64,000 nucleotides of DNA from Brugia malayi (taxonomy: Eukaryota; Nematoda; Chromadorea; Rhabditida; Onchocercidae), in the NCBI RefSeq assembly GCF_000002995.4, contig NW_025062479.1, positions 19,154,721 through 19,218,720 on the forward strand, written 5' to 3'. The first letter of the stretch is position 1. Every line of letters begins with the position of its first letter. The notes under the pieces are model-generated. The model had not been told where the DNA came from. It searched no databases and was given only the letters and a program-made list of their open reading frames with translations. A program made the position numbers and the translations under genes. Positions 36,086 through 50,900 of this stretch are shown here, one piece after another.

Positions 36086-37443
36086 TTTTGTTATAAAAAA
36101 ACAACTCTGCTTGATGGAATTTCATTAATTTGCTATTGTCAGCATATTTCAACAATTCGTTTTCTACCATTATGGTACCAGAATTGCACTCGTTATTCTT
36201 CCTAACAAATTTGTTCAAGTACAAAAAAATTTATTATTTTATATTTGTATATTTCATTTCATGTGCATTATTTATTGTAATAATACCTCATGAACTTGCT
36301 TAATGAACAGTGATTTCCTTTGATATATTAATAAACAAAGTGGTATAAAGCATCCGTCAATAGCATACAGAGGCGTAAGTGGTAGTGTGGTAGAGGTAAG
36401 GAAACTTGTCTCTACGTTTTAAAAAAGTATTAATTTATGACAGAATGAAGAACTGTAAATTCTTTGAATTTTACTTTGTTTATTTTTTATTACATCGTAT
36501 GTTCGTTATAATTTCGCAAACTATTGCTTTTTTAACTTTGTTAGAGCGTCATTTTTAGTGGTTTTCATGGTCGTATTGAATCTAATAAGGTTGGTATTCT
36601 GGGGTTTTTCAGGCTATTTTTGATAGTTTAAAATTGTTAAGGAAGGAATAATTTTTTTTTTTAAAGTTCTCTTCTTGGCTATCTTTTTTGTTGATGACTA
36701 TTTGTGGTTTGTTTTAATGGTTGAATATTTTTAATGAATTTCGATATATGAGTATTTAAAAAATATTTGTGAGTTTTTTTATTTTTTATCTCAGAAATGA
36801 TACTAACTGGAATGGATAAAATTCTGAGCCTTATGTTCAGTAATACTGAAAATCTGAATTGTGAGTGGCTGTACGGAACAAAACAACTTTTGTTATGGAT
36901 TTCGACGTATTAGTGGGACATGTCAGCTATTTTCACGATCCATCGATCTTCAATGCGATCAAATTTAGCATGGCGAGGACATTCCACTTTTAAGCAGTTG
37001 ACATCAAAGTATGGATTTGAATACGGTCGTCTACTCCAGTCGTCTGTTCAGGAAATAAAGAACTTAGAGGAACATTCTATTCAGCCATTTGATGATTTAT
37101 TCAACAGAATTTTCGTATAGTTTCGCATTTCGCTGGATTTCCTTCGAGCTTCCAAACTTAAGTATACACTTCGCCGCGATATTTTGCTTTCTTCAATTGG
37201 GACGGCTGTTTGGTGCAAAACACCCGGGATATTTGTATGCTTGTGTGTCTCCATGATATAAGTGTGTATGTGTGTGTGCACAAGTGCCGAAAGCATTCCG
37301 CAAAAGAGCTGTATAGCAAGGGTTCTCCACGAACAAAAAAAAAAAAGTCCCGAGCTACTTTTTTTAATTCCAGAAAGTTATAAAAAGCTTCGCCAAATCT
37401 AAGAATTTTCATTTATTTGTTCAATCCATTTCGTTTATTTCGC

Positions 37444-37537
37444 CCATCATCCATCCATCCATCCATCCTTCCATCCGTCTGTCCATCCGTCTGTCCGTCC
37501 GTCCGTCCGTCCGTCCGACCGTCCATCTTTCTATCTA
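37444..37537. repeat. (CATC)n to (CGTC)n tetranucleotide repeat
   Basis: A tetranucleotide array that begins with CCATC units and passes gradually into CCGTC units, then decays into CTAT. The C>T and CpG-like gradient suggests one array diversified by point change. Confidence 0.95.
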
Positions 37538-39720
37538 TTCATTCAGCTATGTATATAGCTGCTAGCTATATGCAGATCTAAGCAACCGGCCTGCTTCTTC
37601 AACTGTTTAATTACTTCAGTGAGAAAAAAAGAGAAAAAAAAAAAAAAACGAAACCCTTTTCAGCAACATCACCTCGAGTCCTGCATTAAAAGCGGCTTTG
37701 TACGCTTCTCTACTTATCCTTCTTAATCGTTTAATTTTATCTGATCACTTAACTATTCGAAGCGTACATTATATTTTATATTATATATGTATTCATTATC
37801 TCGGGAATATTATTAAAATGACCTCAATAACAATGGAATGATTATATTAGGATTATATTTTATAAATGCAGATGCAAGGACAAAGCGTTATGTTTGCATT
37901 TTAAAAATTAATCAACACTGAAATGTATTGTATATGTGTTGTGTATCATCTGTGTATAAACTGTGAGCTATCTACTAAATTTAAATAATTTATAACAAAT
38001 GACAGAAGTTTTACTATCAGTATTTCATTAACCGATTCAGACAAATTAACTATCCAAACTCTCTCCTGTAACAGCGCCATTAGACACTAGTCTAGCTGTG
38101 AATAAATTATATATTCATCCAAAACGAGCCCGTTAAGCATTATTCATCTGCATATAAGTAAGCATTCACAACTTTCGCAGTTCATTGTTGTAAATGCACA
38201 AAGATTTAATAAAGCATATGCAACTGTATGACTAAAATGTTTGAAGAAGAAATGGCTGATATCGTATGACAAACTAGTCATGAAGTGAAGTAATCACCAG
38301 TAAGTGATACGGAATACGTCATTTCTCGAAAAGGACTATTTTATACTCTGCGTGTTATGCAAATGTTTTCTAATTGCTTCCTATTTCTTGTTTATGTGCT
38401 GAATTCGGAGCATTTTCGAGGAATCTTAGTGAACGATCTTTTGAACCACTACCGAACTCAAACTTTATTCATATTTCCTATTTTTTCAAGAATTATGTAA
38501 GCAACTTTTAGCAGCGATTCATAATCACTTTTTAATTGTTAGTAGCAATCGATTTGTTTTATTCAGCAAAGCGAATGTACTGTCACTTATTCATCAGTCT
38601 TGTACGTAGACTTCCTTAATGAATATTGGTTAATTTTTCTGTAGGACTCACTACCTTTACCGATTGTATCGTTTATTTTCTCCTCTCCTGCTCGCACAGG
38701 CTTTTTTCTCTTTCCAATACCATTCGAAAATCTGGTTTTGCAAATTTTCTAATCAAGTATGCGAAAATTACCGCAGTAGGAATAGTAACAGTAGCAAGCA
38801 ATCTATCCATACTCATTAAAACTGGAATTTTTGGACCACCATCGTCTGGCATGTCATTTTGATTGCGCTACATTTGTTTTAGTTTTTGATGAGAATGCAT
38901 TTATAGCTTCATCACAATGATAAAGCTTCCTGCATTATCAAACAAGTTTTTATAGACTCTAAGTTTAGAGATAGCAATTATTGATCGATGGCCAAATCAA
39001 TACCCTTGTTTAAGATATCATATTTTTCAAAATTTATGCAGTATTTAACATCAAATCCAGGAAGTCTTTGTTCTTCCGTTTGATCAAACCACCTGCTATG
39101 TTAGAAAGTTTTGGATTTGAGAAAATGAGAAGTTCCTAAATATTACGATGCATAAAGTGCATATAATTTGACAAAATTAATTGTATCTCTTACATCTTCC
39201 TCAGTTAATCGACATTCCACTTTTTCCCTCCTTTTTAGATTTTGGATACATCTATTTGTAATCATTTAAGAGTTGCTATTTGTTTTGCAGAATTAATTAT
39301 TAAATTGACCATATACATACAAAGGCATCTATTTCAAGCATTCTCGATATTTTTTAACTGCGTAAAACAAATTAAACCTTTCGAGAACAATTGCTGGCAC
39401 CTGCAATATTTACAAACTGAGGTTTAAAATGAGCACACACATACACACGCACACAGACAGACAATAGAAATAGACAGAGAGACAGTTGGACAAAACAATA
39501 TGCATATTTAGGCGCGTGAAGTATTATTTATAATTGTGGTAGCGTGGTGCGCGTATGTGTGTCTGTCTAGAGAAATTAACTAATTCATTTGATGGGAAAG
39601 TGTGTTTATGATATTATGTCATTATCACCGCGATGCGATGATACTACTTCGGATGGCACCGACAATTAATTAGTGTTTGAGGGAGTCGTTGCAATCAATC
39701 GATCTTCAGTGAATCCATGA

Positions 39721-39759
39721 GTGATGTGATATGATGTGATATGATATGATATGATATAG
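39721..39759. repeat. Degenerate (GATAT)n repeat
   Basis: Alternating GTGAT and ATGAT pentamers. Short, non-coding, with no associated element. Confidence 0.85.
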
Positions 39760-41042
39760 GAATACTCATCACATCACATCTGAACCTCTCCTCCAACTTA
39801 TTATGTCTCAAAAATGTGTAATGCTATGCTGTCATCAGTGCCATTCCTATGTTATCATCGTTGTTATTGTTGTTGTTTGATGCGTAACACAATGATACTT
39901 CCCTTCACCATTTTTTTAAGTAAACATTACTTGTGTAGAGAGAGAAAAAGCAGAATGAAGATGCACAGGAAGTCAGAGAGCATGCATTTTTGCAACTGCT
40001 CGAAAGTTCTGCAACTCCATTTTCCCTAATTTTTTTAAACGAATTCATTTTCTAAAATTTTCTTCTTATCGCTGTATAACAGATATTTCATCAGTCACCA
40101 GGTACATTTACATCTTGACTGATATTAATAAATTTATTGATTGATTTTTAAACTTCATGCAGTCGAAAATTTCGAAATCTTTTTTATGCTGTCCGATTTG
40201 TCCTCGTATAACAGTTAAACGAGAAAGCAAACAAATCCCATACTCGCTGAACTTTGTTGCATTATAGTGACATTTCATCTTTAATTCATTATGTCTCGAA
40301 GATTTCCCGTTAATTTCTTATACCAGGCGATGAAATTCAGATAATTTAAATATTCTTATTTCGAAACACATTTATACATTTCATCCTGCTATGCCGAAAA
40401 TGCCTGAAGTTTATTGTCAGTCACTCTTATCACTTCCTTACTGATCTTAAACATTTTTGGAAAATACCGAAATCGTTGAAATAATAATCGAAATCAAATG
40501 CTAAATATTCGCTCTCATTATCACTGGTCATTGCCTCATTGACCTTTCCAAAATATTAATCAGGTTTATGAATCTTATAACATCGTAATAAATGTGCCTA
40601 ACCTAGTCATCACATAGATTCGTTGTTCATCTGCCTGCTAGTTTGTCCACTTTTTGATTTCGACATTTGCGCAATTAATTTATTTGTTTGCTTAATGGTA
40701 CTGTCTATATTCTCTGTCAAACAGCTCAAGTCATGATTTCCCATATTTTGTATTATCATTTAAAAATTTCCAATTGCGGTGCAGTTGGTCAGAAGTAATT
40801 AAGGTCAAAAATTCAACTGAGATGATAACGAGGGGTTGTAGCAAATACGGAGAGGGAGAAAGAAGAGCAAGGACTGGAGAGAGGGATTCGAATTTTGACT
40901 TCTTCCCGTTGCGATCGTAGAATCACACCATACAACAACGACGCAATTCACAATATCTATCACAAATCACTAACTTCTATGCATAAAATGTATGCATTTT
41001 ACATTTCGTTTCATTTCAAGTTTACACTGAAATCGCAAACGA

Positions 41043-41129
41043 CACACACGCATACACACACACACATATATATACATATATATATATATATTTATATATA
41101 TATATATGTATATATACATACATGCATAC
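41043..41129. repeat. Compound (CA)n/(TA)n microsatellite
   Basis: CA repeats turn into TA repeats with TTTATA and GTATA interruptions. The open frames across it in both directions are repeat artefacts. Confidence 0.93.
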
Positions 41130-44100
41130 CGACAGCGACATCAGCACACATAAACACATTGACACAACACCCGTGCATACAAAATTGCGCATATCACTTC
41201 GTTCACCCTCCATTCTTTGAAATTTACCTAATTCTGATGAACTACCACAATACTACTTCATTTTAATTTCCATACATATGCATAAAGATGCGTTTGTGTT
41301 GGTGCGCAATCATTCGTCAATTTCCTTTATTACTATGTAAAATTAAATTCGATTTAAATTTGTACATTTGTTTAAGATATGCTGCTAACTGTTTTCATTT
41401 CATCAAAACTGGAATCATTATCCAGTTAAACAAAAACTGATGAGAAGTTTTGAAATTTGCTCGATTCTTGGATGGGCTAATTTCAGTTGAAAGCTTTAGG
41501 GCTCGTAGTAGAAAATTAAGATATGAGATATGGATACAGTGGCCAGTTTTACGTGGTCTGTAAGGTCTATAAAATTATTATCCTCCCACGCATCCATAAA
41601 AAGACATCATTTCACCTAAATCGATGTTTATGGGTACCGCATGCAAAGAAGAATGCTTTCATTTGTGCCCATATGTAATTTTAGAAGTAGTTCGAGAATA
41701 TGAATTTGTCATCAGCCAATACAATACATCATAATATATGCATATATATACAACATACACACACATACATTGACTGCTATGCTGTGTTAAGGGTAACTGC
41801 ATATACTCTGCAAAAAAGAATTGAATTCTTGCAAGCGTCATCGTCGCAGTAATGGTTGTCAACCTTATTCATATAGATTACAACAAGCGCGATTAAAAAT
41901 AATTATCAGAATAAGGCAAGAGAAATTATCATCACTATTTTTATATCACTAGGACAGTACTTATCACCCCCCATTACGCCGTTGCTGTTTCAAAAAAAGT
42001 TATAAATACAGTTTGTATTATTTACACTTCAAACTTCTTTCTAGAACTAGGGTTCTCGAAATTAATGCAAGTACTAAGAGTTGTGAGGCATTAAGCAGAG
42101 AATATACATGTGCCACATAAATTACAGCTAAGAAAAAAGTTGCACTTTTGCTAAAAATTAAATTGTGTCTACATATATTATGTATATATTTATATATAGT
42201 GCGAGAATCGTTTATCGTTTAGAGAAGGCGACAGTTAAATGTAAAATAATGATGATAATGGTGATAGAGATGCCATTTGGAAAAGTCGGGCAGAGAATTT
42301 TTCAGCGTTAATTCCGCTTTATTACTTCATCGACTCTCAACAACTATGCTCATCGCTTCGTTTTTTTCCACAATCACCTCCTCAGTTATTTTAATTCTTA
42401 AATATTTGTTTGTGAGAAGTGCATATAGCTACTTACTTGTTAGAACAATTAAGTACCTAAGCTTACGTGACGCTGCTCGTCATCCTTTAGCTCATTCTCT
42501 GATATCGTTTGGATTTTTCTATTTGCCAGTATTATATTTATTCACAAGACAACCATCCCTTTATTGATTGCTAATAGTTGATCATACGACACGACAGAAT
42601 ATTCTTGAGGTATAGGCATTTTGATCTCATTCTTTCAGTTATGTCCCATCAGCAAATTTATTGAAATTAGTCATCATGCTGTCAAGAGAGAAAACAGTGG
42701 CAGGACTTCATGCGACCATCGATTGATACGCAATGCTTAAATATCAAATACCAGATGGCTTTCAGTTTCGGAGCAATGTGCATACTTCCCGGTTCGTTCA
42801 TTTACCAGAACAAGTAAGCCACTTTGTACGGACTCTATTCGATTGACTTGATAACTGCAACGCTGGTTCCACGTCCGGATTGCTGCAGTGTTTATCAGTA
42901 CTGCACTACGGTATACGTATGCGTGACATGGCAGCGACGAATTTGTTGTAGAATCACTTACTCTCTAGCACTAAAGGACAGTATTACAAGCAATACCCAA
43001 GCCAAGTGGACATCTCTTCCTGTTGCCCACTTCGTTTCTCCTTTCCACTGCTTTCTCTTCAAGCTTCGTCCAACACACCAACAAAAGACAGCGACAACGA
43101 CAACAGTGATGAATTTCCCTTTCCATAGATATACGTAATGTTTTTTTTTGGAATGGAACAGGGCAGAATCAATTTTATGCATATTTTGTTCCCTCTGCGA
43201 GAAATAAACTCGCACATACACTTATCCCATACACTCCACTTATATATATTTATCTATTTTATTTTATTTATTTATTCATTTATAAATGTATTATGTATAG
43301 ACACATCTATCGTACACAATTTAATATCGTCTTCATCATCATCGATATTATATATATGCATTTGCATACGTACAATAACAGCTGTTTTATTTCCATCCCA
43401 CTGCAAGCTGTACAATGCTCTCTGTAGTTGTTCACTATTGCAGTGACCTGGAATTGACCTATGTGTAGCGGTTACTTCATCTCAAAGCTTAATGCCTTTT
43501 CCAACACAGTTGATTTGGCAGATTTTTGAATTGTGGTATGAGCAGTGCTTTTACATAGTTAATTTGACTTAATCGTTGCACAGGTAATAAAAAAGTATGG
43601 AAATTAGCTAATGAAAAAACGAAAGCGGTGAATAGGAATGCCAATACTAAATAATAGGTTAATTTTAATTTGCTTTTTATTTCAGTCATCTGAGTTTGTA
43701 TTGAACTTTTTATCACATTTTGCTTCATTTTTGTTTCTGATTTCTTCAGTATTAGATTTCAGTTATTCTCAAATTTGACCATTCATATTTGTAGGCTTGA
43801 TACTGTAGTTTAAGATATTCTTATATGAAATGGTCAATCTGCCAATGTAAAGTAATTCTAACGGCCATCGTTGTATACATCCACAGTTGTTTTATCATGA
43901 TTTTATCACGATTCAGGATCCAGTTCAAAGAGGCAGAAAGTACCATATTATAATCGTTTTATTCAACAAATTTATCAATTTGTGACTGGCCTTCAGAATT
44001 TGATAACAGATTTAAAAGTCGACGATTCACTTACAAAGTGACGCATGTAGTATCGTTCAACATTCCCTCTTTTCTTTCATTTAACTTTTAGTCCAGTGTT

Positions 44101-44978
44101 TCCAGATTTCTTAATGATTATGAGCTTACTTATTTTATTACCCATCATTTCACGGTTGATTTCTTGTTTACCAAATTATTTAAATAGAGAATGTGATTTG
44201 TCTAATAATTTGAATGTAAATTATTAGCTTTAACTGTGAGCAGTATGAAGTTTCGCTTTTAAGAAAAAATTTAATCCAGTTAATTCACTAAGGAAATTTT
44301 CTAATGGCTGCTAGTGAAACAGAGGAAATTAAGTTAGCAGGAAGAAATTAAATAAGAGAAGTAGGAGAAAGGAACTAAGAATTTTGACGATTAAAAAAAC
44401 TAGTGTTGAAATTAAAGTTATGTTAATGTGCGCATATCTTCGATCTACTTATAATAATTGATGATATGTTATGTATTCGATTACAGTTAGAGATCCTGTA
44501 GAAAAAGTAATTTGCTTGTATATTTTTGATTCGGGAACAAAACTGGATGTAAACATCTACGGGAAGCTGTGAAATTCATCGATTTTTGGCCAAAAATGTC
44601 AAGTATGTTTATTGAGTGTACTTCACGAGACAACAAACCTAGAAATGAACCTGCTAATACAAATGCGGGAAGACCTATGGAAGGTATGCTTTTAGATAAT
44701 CTCACTGTTACTGTATTTATCGAATAGTACTTCAAATTCGAGTACTAAAGTGACACAGCCTTATCTGACACTTTACAAAGATTAGTGTTTAATGTCATCT
44801 TGTCTTGTCAGAGGCAATTTATAAAGAGATGGATGGATTCATGATGAAGATAGAAGGAAAGAAACGAAAAGACTGAAGGACTGTCTTCCGCTCGACAACA
44901 CTGCCTTACCTTTAACGATGCTACGAAATGATGATAAAATTTCTGCAGATTCTAAACATCCCTTTGATGTGTAGTAAG

Positions 44979-47900
44979 ATGAATAAACAATTTGATATTG
45001 ACTGGGCTGCTGCAAGTTTCCATTGCAGTAATTATGAAGCGATCAAAGGATTCTGAGGCGGGATTTGGTGGAAACGTTTCTTCTTCCCCAGCTTTTTCTT
45101 GTTATTCACCCAATTTACTACTTCACTCATTTGTTGAACTTCACACAATAATGGCTTAATTACTTGAGAAGCTTTCGCAGCAGAAGCAGAATTTGAAATC
45201 TGATCCCATTTTACATTTCTAATTCACCACTTTTCGTCTGACCTTCTTACTATCATCAGCTTCTTTCAGGCTCAGGCATATCGAAGAATCTTGCAAATGT
45301 ATCAGGTGATGTGCCAGTTGGTGGAACAATCTCATTTCAGGTTTGCCTGTTATCTCTTATCATTTTCCTTATGTAATTTCCGGTTTTCAGTCAGACTATG
45401 TAACTCACTTCGTAAAGAGAGCAAACTTGTTCGAAAGGGATCAGGAGTGAAGTGTATTGCATATTTAAATAGGCTAATTTGATGGGAGTGAGACTTCATT
45501 CGATTGGAAAAAATCAACAGGAGGTATTTATATTCAAAACTTTCAACCAACTTCTGGACAATACCTGGGCCGGAAAACTGCAACCCTCAACCCCTTGCTT
45601 CTCACCACCGCCTTATCGAATTTGCATCAATTTTCTTCTAGTGCGGTGTTTCACAAATTCCGGGACAGTGTGAAACTGTCACCGTGTCAAGGTTTTTCAA
45701 AACGTTAGAAACTGTAGGACCGAATGACGTTTTGTTTCCAGCTAGTTATGTGAAACCTGTTCAGGACTGGTTCCTTACCGCCATCTGTTACTACACACTT
45801 TGAGTCATATCGTTGTTCCTAATATGTAAATTAGCTCCAGTTTAATTGCAAAATGACACGATGTTGTGTGTTGTTTTGTGGTCTGTTCTGCTTGTTGGTG
45901 TCTGTTTTCCAACGTGATACATTTTTAGAAAGGGATTTCGGTTACTGTTATGACATCTCTTTGCGCTTTTAAGAAACTTCACTTGGTCTAATTTCAACTT
46001 AATTTGAGTGTTGAAATTTTCAGGTTACAGCTTGTAAACAGCAAGAGGGAGGGCTCAAAAGAGCAAGTGCTGAAACTTTGGTGACTGATACATCTGATAT
46101 TGAAGCAAGCACGAGTACGGCTTTAAGCTGCAGGAATATATCATCAAATAGTCTCCTCGATCGGCGGCAACCATTAGTTAGTAAGGGTTCGAATCCCACA
46201 TCGTTTCTGCAATCACTTTGAGTTGCTTTTATAACCTGATTTGCACAGAACTGTTTCTTTTTGTTGATAGTAATTGTGTATCCCAGAATTGGAAAAACAG
46301 GAAAAACACTGGAGTGTAGATGTGACATATTCCCATTTCTGGTTTACTGTTTATGCAATGGGACTTTGACTTCATTGTTTTACTCTAGTTCCTAGCATAA
46401 ATTTTAGCGCCACTACCCGATTTTTGTGATAGTTTACATTATTTTATAAAGGTAAACGCTGAGGACTGTAAAATCTTCAAATTTGCATATTTTGCAAATT
46501 TGTTAGAATTTAAAAATTATATAAATGATTCATTTCATTTTAGCGGATAACAGCGTTTCCAGATCATCGTGCAAACGCAAACCAGCCTTACCAAAAAAAC
46601 GACCCAGCACTATGCAGGAGGTGAAACACTTAATTTATTTTCACTTTTTTTTTGTGTGATTTAAATTGTTTTTTCTGTCTGAATTTCAGCCTGTGATCAT
46701 AAGTGCTGAAACAGGTGAAGCTGTTGATGATGATACCACTCTTACGGAAGATTCGGTTTGTTCATCAGGAAATGTTATCGCCGGCAAGGATTGTAGATTT
46801 GGTATAGGTTTGATGATTTTGCATAACTTAGGAACTTGGCTTAAAATTCATAAATTGGTGCTTTATAGTAGTTAAATAATGATAATTTTTTATAATATTT
46901 AGTATTGCAGAGAATAACAATATGAAAGGAAAAACTGCAGAATCAGCTGACTTCTGTAAAGGTGGCACTGATTTACAACGATTATTATCAACGACAGAGA
47001 AATGTATACCTCCAAACTTGTGTGGTGCAACGGATGCAGCGAATATGTATGTAATGGAAAGACATCTGTTTCCATTTCTCCTCTTTTAATTCTTCTGCTT
47101 CAAAATTTGCCTTTTGTAACTGTCTGTAAGTTTCTGATACATGTTTGTTAGTAACGCCTAATTGTTTTTTGCTCGAAAAAGGTTTATTTTGCTTTTTTAC
47201 AAGTTTTTTGATTCAAAAAGTGCTAGCACATATTGTATCAGTGAGGGATTCGTACTACGAAGTAACCATTAGCAATTATTTAGGCACAGTCCAAATGCAA
47301 AACGTTTGTAGTAGAGAGGGGAAAGTTTGGTTAAAGAACGGAAATTTTTGAATAAGGAATTTGTATGAGGCAGTGGAGCGAAGTAATGGAGTAGTTAAAA
47401 TAATTCTCTTTACAGATCTTTTATGGAGAAATAATTGTTTCATAATCCTGTCGTGGTAACATTTATTACATTGTATGACTTTCGAGGGTACTGTAACGAA
47501 GAAGTAACAGTTTTGCACAAGATAATACATGTTTGTGCACTACTAACATCTTTTAGTTTGCATTGTGATAGCGAGCTCCTAAATGGTGAAATTAAAGCGG
47601 AACATTGGGAAACTTCATCGATCTCTTCTACTTCCGATGCACTGATGATAGATACACGGTCAAACAGCTTATCGTCGTTAGAAGATGTTAATGGAAAGCA
47701 ACAAAATGTGGAATCGTCTGTTATCACAGATATAATTGACTATGTGGATTCTACTGAACATAATATGGGTTCATCAAAGGCTCTTCATGGACCTGTGGAT
47801 ATACAACTTACCGAGAATTCACCTTCACAAACCGATAGTTCAGTGGACAGGTGCTTTGTTTCGTCAATTTGCTTATGTTTAACAGTAAGGGAATCGCGAA

Positions 47901-50900
47901 GGAAGTGTGCATGGTGTGTGGAAGTGTCATATAAAAGTTACATTCAGGATATGTGCTCAGGTTAAATATGCTATTTTCCAATTTTTTGCAAATTTACTGC
48001 TACAAATTTGTTTCTTCCGTTGCACATTTCTTGAATATTTATAAAGAGTCTGAGTATTCTTTCATTGCATTGTTCTTGACTGCACTATCAACTAACATCT
48101 CACTGTTTAGTTATCTTATTTCTGCAGAGATATCTTAACTTCTGTATTTACTTGGCTTCACTTTGGTAATAACTCATTGCCGACATATGATGAAAACATA
48201 GAAGATAATCTCTATGCTAGAAAAGAGAAAGTCGAATTGTTAAGGACTTGAGGTTCTGTTGCTGTGCAAGTGCTTCGAATTTTTTCTTACTGTATTTTAG
48301 AACAAATAAATATCAAGAAGCGACCGATACGAAAATTTGCAAGCTCTCTGAACAATTTGTGGATCAACGGAATGGTTCGAATATGTCGAATTTGAATGAT
48401 GTCTTGATTTTGAATGCTGCAGTGAACAGTTTTCTTTGGGCCAATGCAGGTGAAGTTTTCAAAATAGGAATTTTGTTTCGAGTTATTAAGATTTGATAAT
48501 ACATCCCGAAGCTATATCTTGTGATTTTCATCTTGTTTCAAATTATTATTAGAATTCGATAATATATCTTTGGAGTTATGTCTTTGTAGGTCAGTACATT
48601 GGTTCTTCGTTTATTTTTCCGTCTTGCTATGTTTTGATTAAATTTAGATGTAGCGTCTGAAATATGAGATAGAACAGACTCATTAGTGTGCACAGGATTT
48701 CGGGATCTGAAATTTACAGATTGATCAAATGAAGTTTTTCAAAAGCGACAGCTTCATAGTTACGAATTCCTATTTTTACATATTTTTTGAAGTTTCAAAC
48801 ACTCAAATAAAACATTTTTTTGATCTTTAGCCGACTGATAGAAGGTTTAGAAATTATCGTTATTAAAAAATATTTGTAGCTGCCGGAACGGATGGAGCAA
48901 ATGCTTTCATCACTCCGGAAATGCTTGCATCTCTCTCAGCTGCTGGTTTATCACCCTCTTTAAGCGTTCCATGTGCCTCCAATCTTACCGACAGTATGTT
49001 TAATTTAATATTTTTATGAATTGCAAATATTTCTATTGATGAGCATGTTTTGCTTGTGTAGTATTGCCAATTTTTCTGCCTCTTAAATTCTGTCTTTCGC
49101 TTCATCTTATGCAATTGTAATCTGTTTTGTCATCACAGACATTGCTTGAAATAATTTTATTACGAAACGCATGCTTCCTCATCACTTCTTAGCATTCGAC
49201 TCATTATTTTTAGAATAGTAGTTTTGCACCTTTTGTTTCTCATCAGTCAAAGGTTATTGCATGAACTTCTGAGATACCATTGCTGTGAATTGCATGTTTT
49301 CTAAGCGACGCGTGTCATATATCAGTAAATCCGAATGATAATCCTACTCTCCTATTCTTTAGCTGAAAGTTGTTTAATAGAACACAAATTTAACAACAGC
49401 AGTTTTTTTTCTGTGTTCTGACTAGTTCTTGCGAATAGTGATGGATTCGTTTTCAGTGAGTAGTGGGACGCGAGTCCTTAAAATTGTAAAAAGTTTTATT
49501 AAATATTGTAGAGCCGTATGACAGCGTGTTACTTAAAACAGCAAGTTTATCACCGAATGGTTCAGCTATATCCATGAAGCACGAGTTACTTATTAATAAT
49601 GCTCATTCAACGGCAACGGATTCATTGCATCAGAGAACAGCTTTTGATTTGGCTGAGCATGTTGCACCTAAATTGGTACCAGAACCGGCGGAATACGTGG
49701 ATGTTTGTGAAGTACTTTCTCCGCAGTATGAAACGTTAAAACCGCTTATGCCACTACAGCCTATTTCTGCAAACGAAGCTATGTTACCTGCATGTGAAAC
49801 TTTGCTATTTAATCAGCGGGCTGAATTGGTAACCAAAGCGTCACCATATTATACCAATGATGGTATGTAATTTTAACTTCTTTTCCTTCTAATGCTTTAT
49901 CTTTATTCGCATGCAATTATTACTTCGCTTATTATTTGCATATTGACTGAAATGTCCTTTTTATTATGTGAGGAACTTTATGTGGGCAGTTAATCATTAT
50001 TTTACTATTAGTAATTAATACATTTGCTGCTCTTTCCATTAACATACTGAAATATATTCATTACTGTGCCGCAAAGTTATGTTAGATTGGTGTGGTTTAT
50101 TAGTTAACTAATATTTCTGTCGAATTAGCTTTTGACAGACTTACTGTTGCAAAAAAGGACTTGCTAAAAGTGTTGAATTTCGGTATTGTTATATGCTGCA
50201 ATATGTAATGACTGCTTGCTTGCCAACTTATCTGGTAAGAGACAATTTTGGGGTAATTTTTTTTTTTTAATTTGAAACGTGATGGAATGCAAATTTTTAC
50301 TCATAACTTGTCAGTAATGCAACGAAACTGTAATCTTGCATTTTGTATATTATATACCTAAATTAGAAGTTGAACAGTTATAGCAATTCATCATTCATGT
50401 GGCGGTTGTGATAATTCATCTTTTCCCGGTAGGCTCTCATTCTCAAAAGTGATTTTTCAATCACAGTTATTCATATTTAAGAGCAAAAGAAATTTTAATG
50501 AACATATCAGAGATGAGCACTTATCATTCAAAAGGTCTTGTGTTCATGGGAGAGGAAGTCTTAAAGAGTTATTTCCATTTTAAACATCGTGTAAATATTT
50601 AAATAAAATACACGCATGAGTTAGAAACTAATGCCACCGCCAAGTTCTTTTATTCTCACCTTGTCTTTTCGACATTTACCCACATTTGGCCTTTTTTTTC
50701 ATCTCTTTTTAAAGAAGAATATTTCATTATGAAATCAAAAGCTTAACAATTCTTGGATGCCACAGCTATAATTATGTGCTGTGTTATTTAAAAATCAAGA
50801 ACTCCACTTCATTTTTATTTAAAATAGATATATGCTTGACTGCTTTGCATTTTTCCACAATTCATTAGTTCGTTATTTTTCTGCATGTCCGCTTTTTAAT

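Larger units (their letters stand above)
28895..44978. other. 16-kb gene-poor region upstream of the POU gene
   Basis: No multi-exon gene could be assembled on either strand. The open stretches within it (for example 29949-30194, 36920-37120, 42277-42567 and 42824-43138) have no recognisable motif. It contains several microsatellites (listed separately), a coding-like relic at 30579-30695 and an exon-like piece at 31302-31366. It sits between the 5' ends of two divergent genes, so distal regulatory sequence or far-upstream 5' exons of the POU gene are plausible. Confidence 0.5.

Noticed and set aside
35907..36224. Minus-strand frame with Ser/Leu and Tyr/Ile runs
   Set aside because: It reads through (GA)n and (TA)n repeats.
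40895..41266. 123-codon plus-strand open frame
   Set aside because: Its middle third is His/Thr and Tyr/Ile from a CA/TA repeat; the ends have no motif.
45479..45673. 64-codon plus-strand open frame with Pro/Cys content
   Set aside because: It lies in the intron between POU exons 2 and 3, with no in-phase splice sites.
46182..46200. GGGTTCGAATCCCAC resembles a tRNA T-loop (B box)
   Set aside because: Only three base pairs form the stem, no A box or acceptor stem is present upstream, and it spans the exon 3 donor of the POU gene.
46020..46328. 102-codon minus-strand open frame
   Set aside because: Antisense shadow of POU gene exon 3 and its flanking intron.
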